A DNA stretch of 64,000 nt from Paenibacillus albus (GTDB lineage Bacteria; Bacillota; Bacilli; Paenibacillales; Paenibacillaceae): contig NZ_CP034437.1 in assembly GCF_003952225.1 (NCBI RefSeq), positions 2,432,501-2,496,500 of the forward strand. The letters are read 5' to 3'. The position numbers and the translations under genes were made by a program. Below, one piece after another: positions 1 through 7,547 of the stretch. Under the pieces are notes generated by a model. It saw only the letters and a list, made by a program, of their open reading frames with translations. It searched no databases and had not been told where the DNA came from. The stretch's first letter is position 1. The number at the start of each line of letters is the position of its first letter.

Positions 1-196
1 AGTACTCCTGATCCTGATTAAGCAGCAGATAGCTTCCTGTCTCGACCGCATAGTGGCCATGACCTGCTTGATAGTAAGCTCGCCCATTCCGAAAGGTTTT
101 TATGGACAAGGCGCCTTTGCCTTTCCAATAGTAATTTGCGCTTCTAGCATGGAGGATGGAGCTGAAGTTCTGGGTGTTCGAATGGATAGTTGGCAT
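1..196 (-). CDS. AraC-type transcriptional regulator, N-terminal part (cut by window edge)
   Basis: The reading frame starts at an ATG at 194-196 on the minus strand and stays open to base 1, giving 65 residues. An AGGTGA ribosome site (202-207) lies 5 bases upstream. The segment ending in GHYAVETGSYLLLNQDQEY resembles the N-terminal sensory domain seen before AraC/XylS helix-turn-helix domains, where a Tyr-rich strand is followed by a 'gxyLLlN' motif. The DNA-binding domain would lie outside the window, so the family assignment rests on this short piece alone. Confidence 0.55.
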   Translation of the reverse strand, partial: MPTIHSNTQNFSSILHARSANYYWKGKGALSIKTFRNGRAYYQAGHGHYAVETGSYLLLNQDQEY

Positions 197-291
197 GATT
201 GTCACCTGGCCGATAAATTTCTACGTATATGTTTCTGAACGGAGGTCCAGTTCTCCTGCTTATTTTGAAGAAAATGGAAAGTTTCTGGGCA

Positions 292-341
292 TAAAAAGAG
301 GCTGCGAAGAGTAGGAACGAGTCCGTTCTCTCTTCGCAGCC
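292..341 (-). terminator. Rho-independent terminator of the aldo/keto reductase gene
   Basis: Perfect 12-bp arms (300-311 and 330-341, GGCTGCGAAGAG and its complement) lie just past the stop codon. Read on the minus strand they are followed by a CTTTTTAT run. Confidence 0.85.
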
Positions 342-348
342 CTTTCTA

Positions 349-1296
349 TTACTCTGCCGACGCGATGGCGCGGATTTCCGCAAGTGTCGCATCATCAAGC
401 GTAACATCAATAGCCGGCAGCACGCCTAGAATATGGCTCGGCTTCCGCACGCCGACGATGGCGCTTGTAATGGCCGGATGCGCGAGATCGTATGCGACGG
501 CTAGCTGAGGCAGTGTAATGTCATACCGTGCCGCGATCAGCTTCAGCTTCTCGGCTCTGTCAACATTGCTGCGAAGTCCTTCGCCCGTATGTGCCTTGTT
601 GCGCGAGCGCCAATCGTCCGGACCGAATGTCGTTTCGTATGTATAGTTGCCGGATAGCAGGCCGGAAGTGAGCGGGCTGTAAGCAACGACGCCAATGCCA
701 TTTGCTTGGCAGAAAGGAAGCAGCTCCTTCTCAGCCGCAGGTCTTAGAATCGAATAAGGAGGCTGCAGCGAGTCGACATGTCTGACGGTAAGCGATTGCT
801 GAAGCTGCTCTACATTGTAGTTACTCACGCCGACATAGCGAACTTTACCGTCTTGAACGAGCTTATCCATCGCACGCATCGTTTCTTCAGCAGGCAATTC
901 CGCATCCGGCCAGTGCATCTGGTACAGGTCGATGTAATCTGTGCCGAGCCGTTTAAGCGACGCTTCCGCTTCGCGAAGGACAGATTCGTACGCACCGGTA
1001 CGCGTAATGCTGCCGTTCTCATCCCAGACGAGGCCGCATTTGGTCGCAATAACAACCCGATCCCGGTCTTTGCTCAGCGCCTTGCCGAGCACTTCCTCGG
1101 AATGTCCAAGCCCATAAACTGCTGCCGTATCATAGAAGGTAATTCCTGCATCCAGCGCAGCTCGCACGCTCTCCGCCGACTGGTCATCGTCTTGGCCGCC
1201 CCAAGCGCTTGCCCAGCCTGCGCCACCGATTGCCCAAGAGCCGAAGCCAATTACAGAAATTTCAGGGCCGTTCTTGCCTAATTTGCGGTATTTCAT
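349..1296 (-). CDS. Aldo/keto reductase
   Basis: A 315-residue NADPH-dependent oxidoreductase with the AKR (alpha/beta)8 fold. It begins MKYRKLGKNGPEISVIGFGS, the usual family start. The catalytic tetrad is visible as Asp56 and Tyr61 (FYDTAAVYG), Lys86 (VIATKCG) and His128 (YQMHWP). The NADP-binding end is seen in the late SAIVGVRKP segment. The start is the ATG at 1296, 11 bases after AAGGAG (1308-1313). A GTG at 1308 overlaps that ribosome site and is less likely. It is monocistronic, with its own promoter and terminator, and divergent from the AgrB-like gene. Relatives act on sugars or aldehydes; the substrate cannot be read from sequence. Confidence 0.93.
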   Translation of the reverse strand: MKYRKLGKNGPEISVIGFGSWAIGGAGWASAWGGQDDDQSAESVRAALDAGITFYDTAAVYGLGHSEEVLGKALSKDRDRVVIATKCGLVWDENGSITRTGAYESVLREAEASLKRLGTDYIDLYQMHWPDAELPAEETMRAMDKLVQDGKVRYVGVSNYNVEQLQQSLTVRHVDSLQPPYSILRPAAEKELLPFCQANGIGVVAYSPLTSGLLSGNYTYETTFGPDDWRSRNKAHTGEGLRSNVDRAEKLKLIAARYDITLPQLAVAYDLAHPAITSAIVGVRKPSHILGVLPAIDVTLDDATLAEIRAIASAE

Positions 1297-1343
1297 CGTA
1301 AGTATCACTCCTTATACGTTGTATGGGCTGGCATTTCTTATTC

Positions 1344-1373
1344 ATTATAATCAGAGTGTGGCAGTGTAAACAA
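1344..1373 (-). promoter_or_regulatory. Sigma-A-type promoter for the aldo/keto reductase gene
   Basis: On the minus strand TTGTTT (1368-1373) is followed after 18 bases by a perfect TATAAT (1344-1349), about 50 bases upstream of the start codon. Confidence 0.55.
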
Positions 1374-1441
1374 CTTTGGTATACTATGAAGAAAATACTA
1401 GATTTACGGAGCGATCAATCCAGAATAGAGGAGTCGTCGAG

Positions 1442-1969
1442 ATGCTTCATAGAGCAGCCGCAGCATTGCATACCAGAATCAAGGATAGCGGGGCAGAGGC
1501 ACCTTCTGTTCCGGTCATTGTATATGCACTTGAAATTGTCTTCAATACGGTTGCCATCGCGCTGCTTGTTCTGTTAGCGGGACTTGTGACAGGCGAGCTG
1601 CTTCGGACAGCGGAGCTCCTGGTTCTATTCGCATTAGTCCGGTTCATCTCAGGCGGTTATCACCTGCCCTCCAACGCTTATTGTATCCTCGTATCGACGC
1701 TTGTGTTGGCAGCGCTGCCTCATTTCAACTTATCTGATCCCATCATGTTCGGTCTCACGGGAGCATCATTGCTCATGATGCTGATCTTTGCCCCAGCTAA
1801 TTACGATACTTATGCGCGCATTTCTCCTAAGTACTTTCCGTTAATGAAGCTGCTTGCGAGCCTCATTGTTGCGGCGAATTTACTGCTCCAATCGGACATG
1901 CTGGCGCTTGCCTTTGCTGTCCAAGCAGTACTGCTGCCGTTCAAGAACAAACCTGCCGAAGCGGCATAA
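1442..1969 (+). CDS. AgrB-like accessory gene regulator protein (peptide-processing membrane protease)
   Basis: A 175-residue hydrophobic protein with about four to five membrane segments. The motif RFISGGYHLPSNAYC carries the AgrB signature: a His followed seven residues later by Cys, the spacing of the AgrB catalytic pair. AgrB proteins cleave and cyclise a short AgrD propeptide into a quorum-sensing signal. The start is the ATG at 1442, 8 bases after GAGGAG (1428-1433); the frame is open further upstream without a ribosome site. I found no convincing AgrD-like ORF or agrC/agrA genes beside it. Its peptide partner is therefore elsewhere, missed, or absent. Confidence 0.82.
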   Translation: MLHRAAAALHTRIKDSGAEAPSVPVIVYALEIVFNTVAIALLVLLAGLVTGELLRTAELLVLFALVRFISGGYHLPSNAYCILVSTLVLAALPHFNLSDPIMFGLTGASLLMMLIFAPANYDTYARISPKYFPLMKLLASLIVAANLLLQSDMLALAFAVQAVLLPFKNKPAEAA

Positions 1970-2014
1970 CTTCATATTGATTAGATTGCTAGAACCTTGC
2001 TGAATAGATGAGAG

Positions 2015-2041
2015 AGACTCATCTTTCAGTGAGGCTTTTTT
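2015..2041 (+). terminator. Probable terminator after the AgrB-like gene
   Basis: A short imperfect stem (AGACTCA/TGAGGCT, 2015-2021 and 2030-2036, one mismatch) is followed by six T. Confidence 0.5.
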
Positions 2042-2194
2042 GCGTGGCGTATCTACGTATTGCCCGGGCAATACCTCTCTATCGTTCTATCAGCCTATTA
2101 AATCAGGCGACTTGACCCTAACAATCATCCAAGAGACTCCTGTCTTTGAGGCATATGCTGTGTCATATAACGGTACGAAAGCGAGGCTTGATGC

Positions 2195-2869
2195 ATGGGC
2201 GATGATCAAGGAAGGCAGTTGGCCAGCAAATGGGCGAAGACGGAGGCGCTGCTGTCCCACTCGGGTATTGCTCCGCATATCCCGCCAACACGGATGTTCA
2301 CGAAAGCGAATTTAAGCAGTATGCTGCAGGCGCATGGGATGGTTGTGGTGAAGCCGGTACGCGGAGCAGGCGGACACGGTGTGATTAAAGTAACGAGAGA
2401 TAGTGGGAGCTACGCGTATACGTATTACTCCAAGACGAACCGCTTCGGGAGCTTCGACGCGATGTACCAATCGCTGAATGGCAAGAAAGGGGCACGCCGC
2501 TACTTAATTCAAAAAGGAATACGGCTCGCAACAATCGGCGGCAGACCAATCGACTATCGCGTGAAATATGTCAAACAAGCGGACGGTCATTGGGCGATTA
2601 CGGCAATTGTCGGCAGACTGGCGAAACCTGGCTTATTCGTAACGAATATTTGTCGCGGGGGCACGCTTTTAAGCGGATCGGAGGGCATACGCAGATCGTT
2701 CTCGAGCAGCGCAGTCGTGCCGAAGAAACGCTTGATGAGGCAGCTGACGCAGATGTCGACAGCAGTGCTGGAAGGACGGTTTCCTGGCATTGGGCAGCTG
2801 GGCTTTGACTTCGGAATCGATCGGAACGGGAAGATTTGGATCTTCGAGGTAAACACCAGACCGCAGTAA
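2195..2869 (+). CDS. YheC/YheD-family ATP-grasp protein
   Basis: A 224-residue protein resembling the ATP-grasp part of YheC/YheD, proteins associated with the endospore coat in bacilli. Visible features are the nucleotide-binding stretch VVKPVRGAGGHGVIKV and a C-terminal GFDFGIDRNGKIWIFEVNTRP, where the Asp, Glu and Asn match the metal-binding residues of ATP-grasp ligases. It is shorter than the two-domain YheC/D proteins (about 350-450 residues) and matches the short single-domain form found in several copies in Paenibacillus. The start is constrained by an in-frame TGA at 2189; the ribosome site (GAGG, 2183-2186) is weak. The ligase substrate is unknown for the family. Confidence 0.8.
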   Translation: MGDDQGRQLASKWAKTEALLSHSGIAPHIPPTRMFTKANLSSMLQAHGMVVVKPVRGAGGHGVIKVTRDSGSYAYTYYSKTNRFGSFDAMYQSLNGKKGARRYLIQKGIRLATIGGRPIDYRVKYVKQADGHWAITAIVGRLAKPGLFVTNICRGGTLLSGSEGIRRSFSSSAVVPKKRLMRQLTQMSTAVLEGRFPGIGQLGFDFGIDRNGKIWIFEVNTRPQ

Positions 2870-2952
2870 ATCTAGTTCAAATTTGATAGTTTTAGTTGAT
2901 AGATTCAAATTTTACCATTAAAGTTTTTTATCAATTGTAGAAAATGTCGGGC

Positions 2953-3051
2953 TGTGTATAACCGTATCCACAGTATCCTCATTGAATTTCCTCACTATTC
3001 GACGATTACTCACAACTTGCACACATGCTGTCCACACAGGGATGTGGATAA
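2953..3051. promoter_or_regulatory. Cluster of DnaA-box-like sites upstream of sda
   Basis: One exact DnaA box lies at 3043-3051 (TGTGGATAA, the reverse of TTATCCACA). Near matches are TGTGTATAA at 2953-2961 (8 of 9), GTATCCACA at 2964-2972 (8 of 9) and CTGTCCACA at 3028-3036 (7 of 9). The exact box ends ten bases before the -35 element of sda. In B. subtilis, DnaA controls sda through boxes in its promoter, so this layout fits conserved regulation. Confidence 0.75.
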
Positions 3052-3060
3052 TCGGAACGC

Positions 3061-3090
3061 TTGTTCCATCCTATTTGGACATGCTAAGAT
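3061..3090 (+). promoter_or_regulatory. Candidate sda promoter
   Basis: TTGTTC (3061-3066), an 18-base spacer and TAAGAT (3085-3090) lie 35 bases before the sda start and directly beside the DnaA-box cluster. Confidence 0.5.
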
Positions 3091-3124
3091 GAATTTGGAA
3101 TTAAGAGGAAAGGAGTTGAGCGAT

Positions 3125-3268
3125 ATGGACCAGCTGTCTGATGAGCTGTTGCTTGATGCGTTCCAAACGGCGAACAAGTATAACTTGGATCAAGAATTTA
3201 TTCAGCTATTGAACGCCGAGATCAAGCGCAGACAGATTAATGCGGAAGGCTTCCTCCACACTGCTTAA
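3125..3268 (+). CDS. sda: Sda, sporulation checkpoint inhibitor
   Basis: A 47-residue protein, MDQLSDELLLDAF... ending near ...AEIKRRQINAEGF. It matches the two-helix hairpin of B. subtilis Sda (46 residues), with the LSDELL start and the F-I-x-L-x-x-x-EIKRR second helix. Sda binds the sporulation histidine kinase KinA and stops entry into sporulation while replication is disturbed. The start at 3125 follows AAAGGAG with suitable spacing and gives the family length; upstream in-frame codons lack a ribosome site. The DnaA boxes in the upstream region support the assignment. Confidence 0.92.
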   Translation: MDQLSDELLLDAFQTANKYNLDQEFIQLLNAEIKRRQINAEGFLHTA

Positions 3269-3285
3269 ACCTACTCCTCGTTCGA

Positions 3286-3531
3286 TTACGGCCATTTCGA
3301 GATTTGTACCTCATACGTAGCCATACAGCTTGGACAATAAACAACATGACTACAATTACTCCCTATAAACGACAATGACGGAATCGTCTCGCTATTGGTA
3401 ATCGTGTCAGGCTGATAAGGTGCATATGGACCTGTGAAATCGTCAAGCCGTCCACAATCTTCAGTTTGTAAGGAGCATACGGGGCAATGCGCATAGAGCT
3501 GCTCCAAACCATTGCAAATGGGACATAACAT
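3286..3531 (-). CDS. Small zinc-ribbon-like protein of unknown function
   Basis: An 81-residue protein with eight cysteines: C3/C6, C16/C19, C26 and C60/C66/C69, including CPIC, CPVC and CPSC pairs. These would bind two zinc ions, one near each end. A strong GGAGG lies about 14 bases before the ATG. Short proteins of this layout recur in Paenibacillaceae as conserved hypotheticals. It converges with sda and I cannot assign a role. Confidence 0.75.
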   Translation of the reverse strand: MLCPICNGLEQLYAHCPVCSLQTEDCGRLDDFTGPYAPYQPDTITNSETIPSLSFIGSNCSHVVYCPSCMATYEVQISKWP

Positions 3532-3640
3532 ATAGAAAAGGGTACCCTCCTTTGCCTCCTGTGAATGATTTTCTCAAGCACGGCTAAAGTTTAGGATACC
3601 CTTATTATTTTGTAATTCATCCGCTGTTACGGTTTAATGA

Positions 3641-4642
3641 TTAGAGCTTCATGCTGCTGCTATGACCCGGCGAGAGCTTCGCTGTCGGATCTACATACAC
3701 CTTCGCATTGTTAATCGCAGTCGGCGCTTCACCGAACCCGACGGCAATGAGCTTCAGCTTACCTGGATAAGTCGTAATATCACCCGCTGCGAATATACCC
3801 GGCACACTTGTTTCCATTCGGGAATCTACTATGATTGATCCGTTGTCGATCTCAAGTCCCCATTCGGCTATTGGGCCAAGGGAGGACACGAAGCCGAAAT
3901 TAACGATGACGGCGTCGACCTGCTGCTCCTTCTTCTCACCCGTCTTGCCGTGCTGCAAGGTGACAGAGGTAATTGCCTCCGTGCCGTTCAGCGAAACCAC
4001 CTCATAGGGAGTAAGCACGTTTACTTTGGAATGCATCAGATTCTCCACACTATGCTCGTGAGCGCGGAATTTATCCCGCCTGTGCACGAGAGTAACACTT
4101 GCTGCAATCGGCTCCAGCATCAGTGACCAATCCACAGCCGAATCGCCACCGCCGCTTACCATCACATGCTTGCCCTCAAACTGACTCAGATCATTAATGA
4201 AGTAATGCAAATTTCGCTTCTCGAATTTGGCTGCCTCTGCAAGCTCCAGACGACGAGGCTCGAAGGCGCCGACACCCGCCGTAATGATAACGGCTTTGGC
4301 ATAGTGTACGGTCTTATCTGTTACAATCTCGAATTCGCGTTCATCACGCTTATTTACGGAAATCACTTTTTCCTCTAGATGAATTTCAGGTTTGAACATA
4401 TCCATTTGCTTCTTCAACTGCTCAACGAGCTCTCCAGCGGTCACTTTCGGAAAACCAGCAACATCATAGATGTACTTCTCAGGATAGAGAGCGGAAAGCT
4501 GTCCGCCCAACTGAGGCATGCTTTCGATAATTGCAACGGAAGCTTGGCGCATGCCGCCATAGAAAGCGGCGAACATACCGGCAGGACCTCCGCCAATGAT
4601 TACGATATCAACGACCTGTGTAGAAGCAGCAGAACTAGACAT
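3641..4642 (-). CDS. yumC: Ferredoxin-NADP(+) reductase, thioredoxin-reductase-like (YumC type)
   Basis: A 333-residue FAD/NADPH flavoprotein. The FAD Rossmann motif GGGPAG is at residues 17-22, the NADPH-binding motif [12 protein letters not shown] lies in the middle, and the C-terminal FAD-binding segment contains [12 protein letters not shown]. The CxxC active site of thioredoxin reductase is missing, which marks the TrxR-like ferredoxin reductases (YumC in B. subtilis) that pass electrons between NADPH and ferredoxin or flavodoxin. The start is the ATG at 4642, seven bases after GGAGGTG; the longer open frame to 4714 adds an unrelated N-terminus. It is divergent from ndh, as in bacilli where yumB and yumC are neighbours. 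Confidence 0.93.
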   Translation of the reverse strand: MSSSAASTQVVDIVIIGGGPAGMFAAFYGGMRQASVAIIESMPQLGGQLSALYPEKYIYDVAGFPKVTAGELVEQLKKQMDMFKPEIHLEEKVISVNKRDEREFEIVTDKTVHYAKAVIITAGVGAFEPRRLELAEAAKFEKRNLHYFINDLSQFEGKHVMVSGGGDSAVDWSLMLEPIAASVTLVHRRDKFRAHEHSVENLMHSKVNVLTPYEVVSLNGTEAITSVTLQHGKTGEKKEQQVDAVIVNFGFVSSLGPIAEWGLEIDNGSIIVDSRMETSVPGIFAAGDITTYPGKLKLIAVGFGEAPTAINNAKVYVDPTAKLSPGHSSSMKL

Positions 4643-4868
4643 GTGTAACACCTCCGAGAGTAATTCAGGAATTTGTGTTTCGGCGCCTACAACTGGATAA
4701 ATCTTCTTGTACATTATATCGTTTCGACAAGCCTCCGGGAAATAAGAAAATTGGATGTTATTCTAAATATTTTCGTATACTTTACCCTTGAACTTTATTG
4801 AAAAAGTTTGTAAACTGTGAGGTATTAGTATCAGTTTGCCGAAATGGACACAGACTTTTCATAAAAGC

Positions 4869-4898
4869 TTGACTCGGGTTACACACTAACATTATTCA
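4869..4898 (+). promoter_or_regulatory. Candidate ndh promoter
   Basis: TTGACT (4869-4874) is a good -35 element. The -10 region at 4890-4898 is AT-rich (CATTATTCA) but imperfect. It lies just upstream of the Rex operator in the 328-base divergent region between yumC and ndh, which otherwise holds no gene. Confidence 0.5.
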
Positions 4899-4908
4899 TC
4901 GTCTGTGT

Positions 4909-4926
4909 TTGTGTAATTTTTCACAA
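4909..4926. promoter_or_regulatory. Rex operator upstream of ndh
   Basis: TTGTGTAATTTTTCACAA matches the Rex redox-repressor site TTGTGAA-N4-TTCACAA at 13 of 14 defined positions. It sits just downstream of the predicted -10 region, where bound Rex would block transcription. Rex represses ndh in B. subtilis when the NADH/NAD ratio is low. Confidence 0.85.
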
Positions 4927-4970
4927 TGTTACGTAAAGAAAAAGAAATCACGAATGGATGGGATTCTGCG

Positions 4971-6164
4971 ATGAGCAACATACCGAAAATTGTTATTCTA
5001 GGGGCCGGTTACGGCGGTGTTTTGACAGCACTTCGTCTTCAGAAAGAACTGAACTATAACGAAGCTGATGTGACCCTCGTGAATAAACATGATTACCACT
5101 ACTTCACGACTCATCTTCACATGCCGGCTGCGGGCACAGATAAGACAGAAAACGCACGCGTTAGCATCTCCAAGCTGATTGACGAATTCAAAATCGACTT
5201 CGTTAAATCGACTGTCGTACAAATCCGTACTCAAGACAAGAAGGTTATTCTTGAAGACGGTACGCTTTCGTACGATTATCTCGTAATCGGTCTTGGCGGC
5301 GAGCCTGAAACGTTCGGTATCCCTGGTATGCTTGAATATGCAATGAACATTCGTTCGATTAACTCCGTCCGCTTAATTCGTGAACATATTGAGTATCAAT
5401 TCGCGCGCTTCAAGCGTGAACCACACCGTACAGATTACCTTACTTTCGTTGTTGGCGGCGCCGGCTTCACAGGTATCGAATTTGTCGGTGAGCTGGCAGA
5501 TCGTCTTCCAGAGCTTTGCAAGCAGAACGACGTGGATCCTTCGCTTGTTAAGCTTTATAATATTGAAGCTGCTCCAACGGCGCTTCCTGGCTTTGACCCT
5601 GAGCTTGTTGAGTACGCCATGCAAGTACTGACGAAGAAAGGCGTTACATTCCGCATCGGCACACCGATCAAAGAATGTACTCCTGACGGCGTTATCGTTG
5701 GCGACAACGAAGAAATCAAAGCAGCTACCGTTATTTGGGCAGCCGGCGTACGCGGTAACCGCTTGATCGAAGAAGCGGGTATCGAAGTTATGCGCGGCCG
5801 TGTTAAGGTCGATGAGTCGCTTCGCGCTCCAGGCCACGAGAACATCTACATTGTAGGAGACAACTCCTTGATGTTCAATGCCGAAGGCCGTCCGTTCCCG
5901 CCTACAGCTCAAATCGCTATGCAGCAAGGCGTCGTTTGCGCGCATAACCTGGTAGCTTCCATTCGTAACCAACCGCTGAAAAAATTCGAATTCAAGAACA
6001 AAGGCACAGTTGCATCCCTTGGTAAAGGCGAAGCAGTCGGTCTTGCATTCGGCAAGAAATATAAAGGCGGCGTAGCGGCAATGCTGAAGAAAGCAATCGA
6101 CATCCGTTACCTGTACATCATCGGTGGGATTCCACTCGTTGTGAAAAAAGGTAAATTCCTATAA
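4971..6164 (+). CDS. ndh: Type II NADH dehydrogenase (NDH-2)
   Basis: A 397-residue membrane-associated flavoprotein that oxidises NADH and reduces menaquinone without pumping protons. The FAD motif is ILGAGYGGVLTALRLQ near the N-terminus, the NADH motif FVVGGAGFTGIEFVGEL is in the middle, and the quinone-site segment PPTAQIAMQQG follows IYIVGDNSL. The C-terminal amphipathic region supplies membrane attachment. I start at ATG 4971 (MSNIPKIVILGAG); an ATG at 4926 overlaps the Rex operator and lacks a ribosome site. The stop codon overlaps the next start (TAATG). Codon use suggests good expression. Redox control by Rex is likely. Confidence 0.95.
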   Translation: MSNIPKIVILGAGYGGVLTALRLQKELNYNEADVTLVNKHDYHYFTTHLHMPAAGTDKTENARVSISKLIDEFKIDFVKSTVVQIRTQDKKVILEDGTLSYDYLVIGLGGEPETFGIPGMLEYAMNIRSINSVRLIREHIEYQFARFKREPHRTDYLTFVVGGAGFTGIEFVGELADRLPELCKQNDVDPSLVKLYNIEAAPTALPGFDPELVEYAMQVLTKKGVTFRIGTPIKECTPDGVIVGDNEEIKAATVIWAAGVRGNRLIEEAGIEVMRGRVKVDESLRAPGHENIYIVGDNSLMFNAEGRPFPPTAQIAMQQGVVCAHNLVASIRNQPLKKFEFKNKGTVASLGKGEAVGLAFGKKYKGGVAAMLKKAIDIRYLYIIGGIPLVVKKGKFL

Positions 6165-6418
6165 TGCGCCACTGCAGCGTGCAAGTTCGGGGGTTGCTGA
6201 CGCGTGAGGAGCTCGATCGCTACAATGCGCTGATGGAAGTCGGCTCTTACTTAGAGTCGCAGAACCGTTACGACTTGGTATATACGGTGCAGAAGGAAGT
6301 GGATATTCTTATTCTTCCGGGCATTGAACGGTTGAAGGAGAAGGGCCGCGAGCGCGATCGGCAGACGGAAGCATACTTGGAGATGAAACGTCTACTTGAA
6401 GAAGATGACGAGGACTAA
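6164..6418 (+). CDS. Small conserved protein coupled to ndh
   Basis: An 84-residue charged protein, mostly helical by composition and ending in an acidic tail (LLEEDDED). Its ATG overlaps the ndh TAA, so it is probably translated by coupling and made with NDH-2. I do not recognise a family with certainty. It has no membrane segment and no cysteine pairs, and a terminator follows immediately, so ndh plus this gene form the full operon. Confidence 0.7.
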   Translation: MRHCSVQVRGLLTREELDRYNALMEVGSYLESQNRYDLVYTVQKEVDILILPGIERLKEKGRERDRQTEAYLEMKRLLEEDDED

Positions 6419-6424
6419 ATAAAT

Positions 6425-6468
6425 AAAAGCGGATGGAACGCCTGGAGAGACGTTTCATCCGCTTTTTT
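6425..6468 (+). terminator. Terminator of the ndh operon
   Basis: Arms AAAAGCGGATGGAACG (6425-6440) and CGTTTCATCCGCTTTT pair with one mismatch around a 10-base loop and end in a T run; the flanking A run makes it usable from both strands. Confidence 0.85.
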
Positions 6469-6490
6469 CTTTATGCGATAAGCTAGTGTT

Positions 6491-6628
6491 AAGTAGCCGG
6501 AGGTCGATATGGAGTCGGAACAGCGTTAGCGGTCGCCTTTGTAAGCGGATATACATCATATAAAAATTACAATTAAATATATCCGATTACAACAGCGAGT
6601 GGAGACCCATATCGACCGGAGGCTACTT
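6491..6628. repeat. Structured repeat family A, copy 1
   Basis: A 138-base imperfect palindrome. Outer arms (6491-6512 and 6607-6628) pair as about 19 bp interrupted by a symmetrical GGA/GGA internal loop. A conserved block AGCGTTAGCGGTCGCCTTTG (6522-6541) faces CAACAGCGA (6590-6598). Inner 12-bp arms (6542-6553 and 6578-6589, one mismatch) close an AT-rich loop. A second copy with different but still pairing stems is at 44634-44741. It lies between the ndh operon and hemQ, which converge. Confidence 0.8.
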
Positions 6629-6643
6629 GAATCCACTGGCTCC

Positions 6644-7390
6644 CTAGATGCTGAACAGCTGCTGAAGCTTCTCGTCCGTCAAGCGATTGCCGACGTAGAA
6701 TTCGCCGAAGTCGCCGAAGCGCGCGCTTACTTCATCGAAGCGCATTTCATAGACAAGCTTCTTGAATTGAAGCGCATCTTCCGCGAACAGCGTAACGCCC
6801 CATTCCCAGTTGTCGAAGCCAACGGAGCCTGTGATGATTTGCTTCACTTTGCCCGCATATCCGCGGCCGATCATGCCGTGGCTGCGCATCATGTTGCGGC
6901 GCTCTTCCATGCTGAGCATGTACCAGTTGTCGTTGCCTTCGCGGCGCTTGTTCATCGGGTAGAAGCAGATGTGGTTCCATTTTGGCAGAATCGGCTTCAA
7001 TCTTGCGAGAATTTCCGGGCTTTGCATCGGGTCCGTGCCCGGAGGCGCCATGTAGTTGCTGAGCTCCACGATGCTGACGTACGAATGCGCAGGAATGGTG
7101 AATTGCGCGAAGGTCGTCTTGTTGAACGCATTCTCAAGGGCATTCAGTTCATCGAGCGTCTCACGCAGGTGCATCAGGACGAAATCTGCCTTCTGGCCTA
7201 CGATGGAATAGAAAGCGGTGCTGCCTTGTTTATTATCTTCAACAGACTGCCATTCAGACAGGAAGGATTGAAGCTCGTCCAGTGCAATTGCACGCTCTCC
7301 TTCATCTGCTAATTTCCAAGCCGTCCAGTCAATCGTGCGGAAATCATGCAAGGCGTACCAGCCTTCCAGCGTTTGAGCTGCTTCACTCAT
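6644..7390 (-). CDS. hemQ: Coproheme decarboxylase HemQ (chlorite-dismutase fold)
   Basis: A 248-residue protein of the chlorite-dismutase-like family. In Firmicutes, HemQ performs the last step of haem synthesis, turning iron-coproporphyrin III into protohaem with peroxide. Family landmarks are [14 protein letters not shown] at the N-terminus, the [14 protein letters not shown] segment whose His is the axial haem ligand, and [27 protein letters not shown]. The start at 7390 follows GAGGAG; the frame is open upstream but lacks family resemblance there. It is monocistronic and divergent from yuiB. Confidence 0.95.
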   Translation of the reverse strand: MSEAAQTLEGWYALHDFRTIDWTAWKLADEGERAIALDELQSFLSEWQSVEDNKQGSTAFYSIVGQKADFVLMHLRETLDELNALENAFNKTTFAQFTIPAHSYVSIVELSNYMAPPGTDPMQSPEILARLKPILPKWNHICFYPMNKRREGNDNWYMLSMEERRNMMRSHGMIGRGYAGKVKQIITGSVGFDNWEWGVTLFAEDALQFKKLVYEMRFDEVSARFGDFGEFYVGNRLTDEKLQQLFSI

Positions 7391-7488
7391 CGGTATCTCT
7401 CCTCTATAGGTGTAATTGTCGTCTACATTGTAACGTAATGGAACAAAGGAGAGCAAATGGCGGACTTGTGACAACAGCCGTGAATGAA

Positions 7489-7517
7489 TTGACTTCCTCG
7501 TAGGCATCTACTACACT
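7489..7517 (+). promoter_or_regulatory. Sigma-A-type promoter for yuiB
   Basis: TTGACT (7489-7494), a 17-base spacer and TACACT (7512-7517) lie 30 bases before the start codon. Confidence 0.65.
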
Positions 7518-7547
7518 ATTCGTAGCGAAAGGGGAATCAAGCACGGC

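Noticed and set aside
2040-2315. 91-codon ORF before and overlapping the ATP-grasp gene, considered as an AgrD or a frameshifted N-terminus
   Set aside because: It lacks AgrD features, begins in the terminator T run, and the ATP-grasp protein already starts as the short family form does.
6599-7312. 237-codon plus-strand ORF opposite hemQ
   Set aside because: It is the antisense of a confidently assigned hemQ and starts inside the repeat arm; composition is that of a shadow frame.
7460-7475. Four-codon ORF behind AAAGGAG in the hemQ-yuiB gap
   Set aside because: Good ribosome site but only Met-Ala-Asp-Leu; upstream of the yuiB promoter, so not a leader peptide of yuiB.
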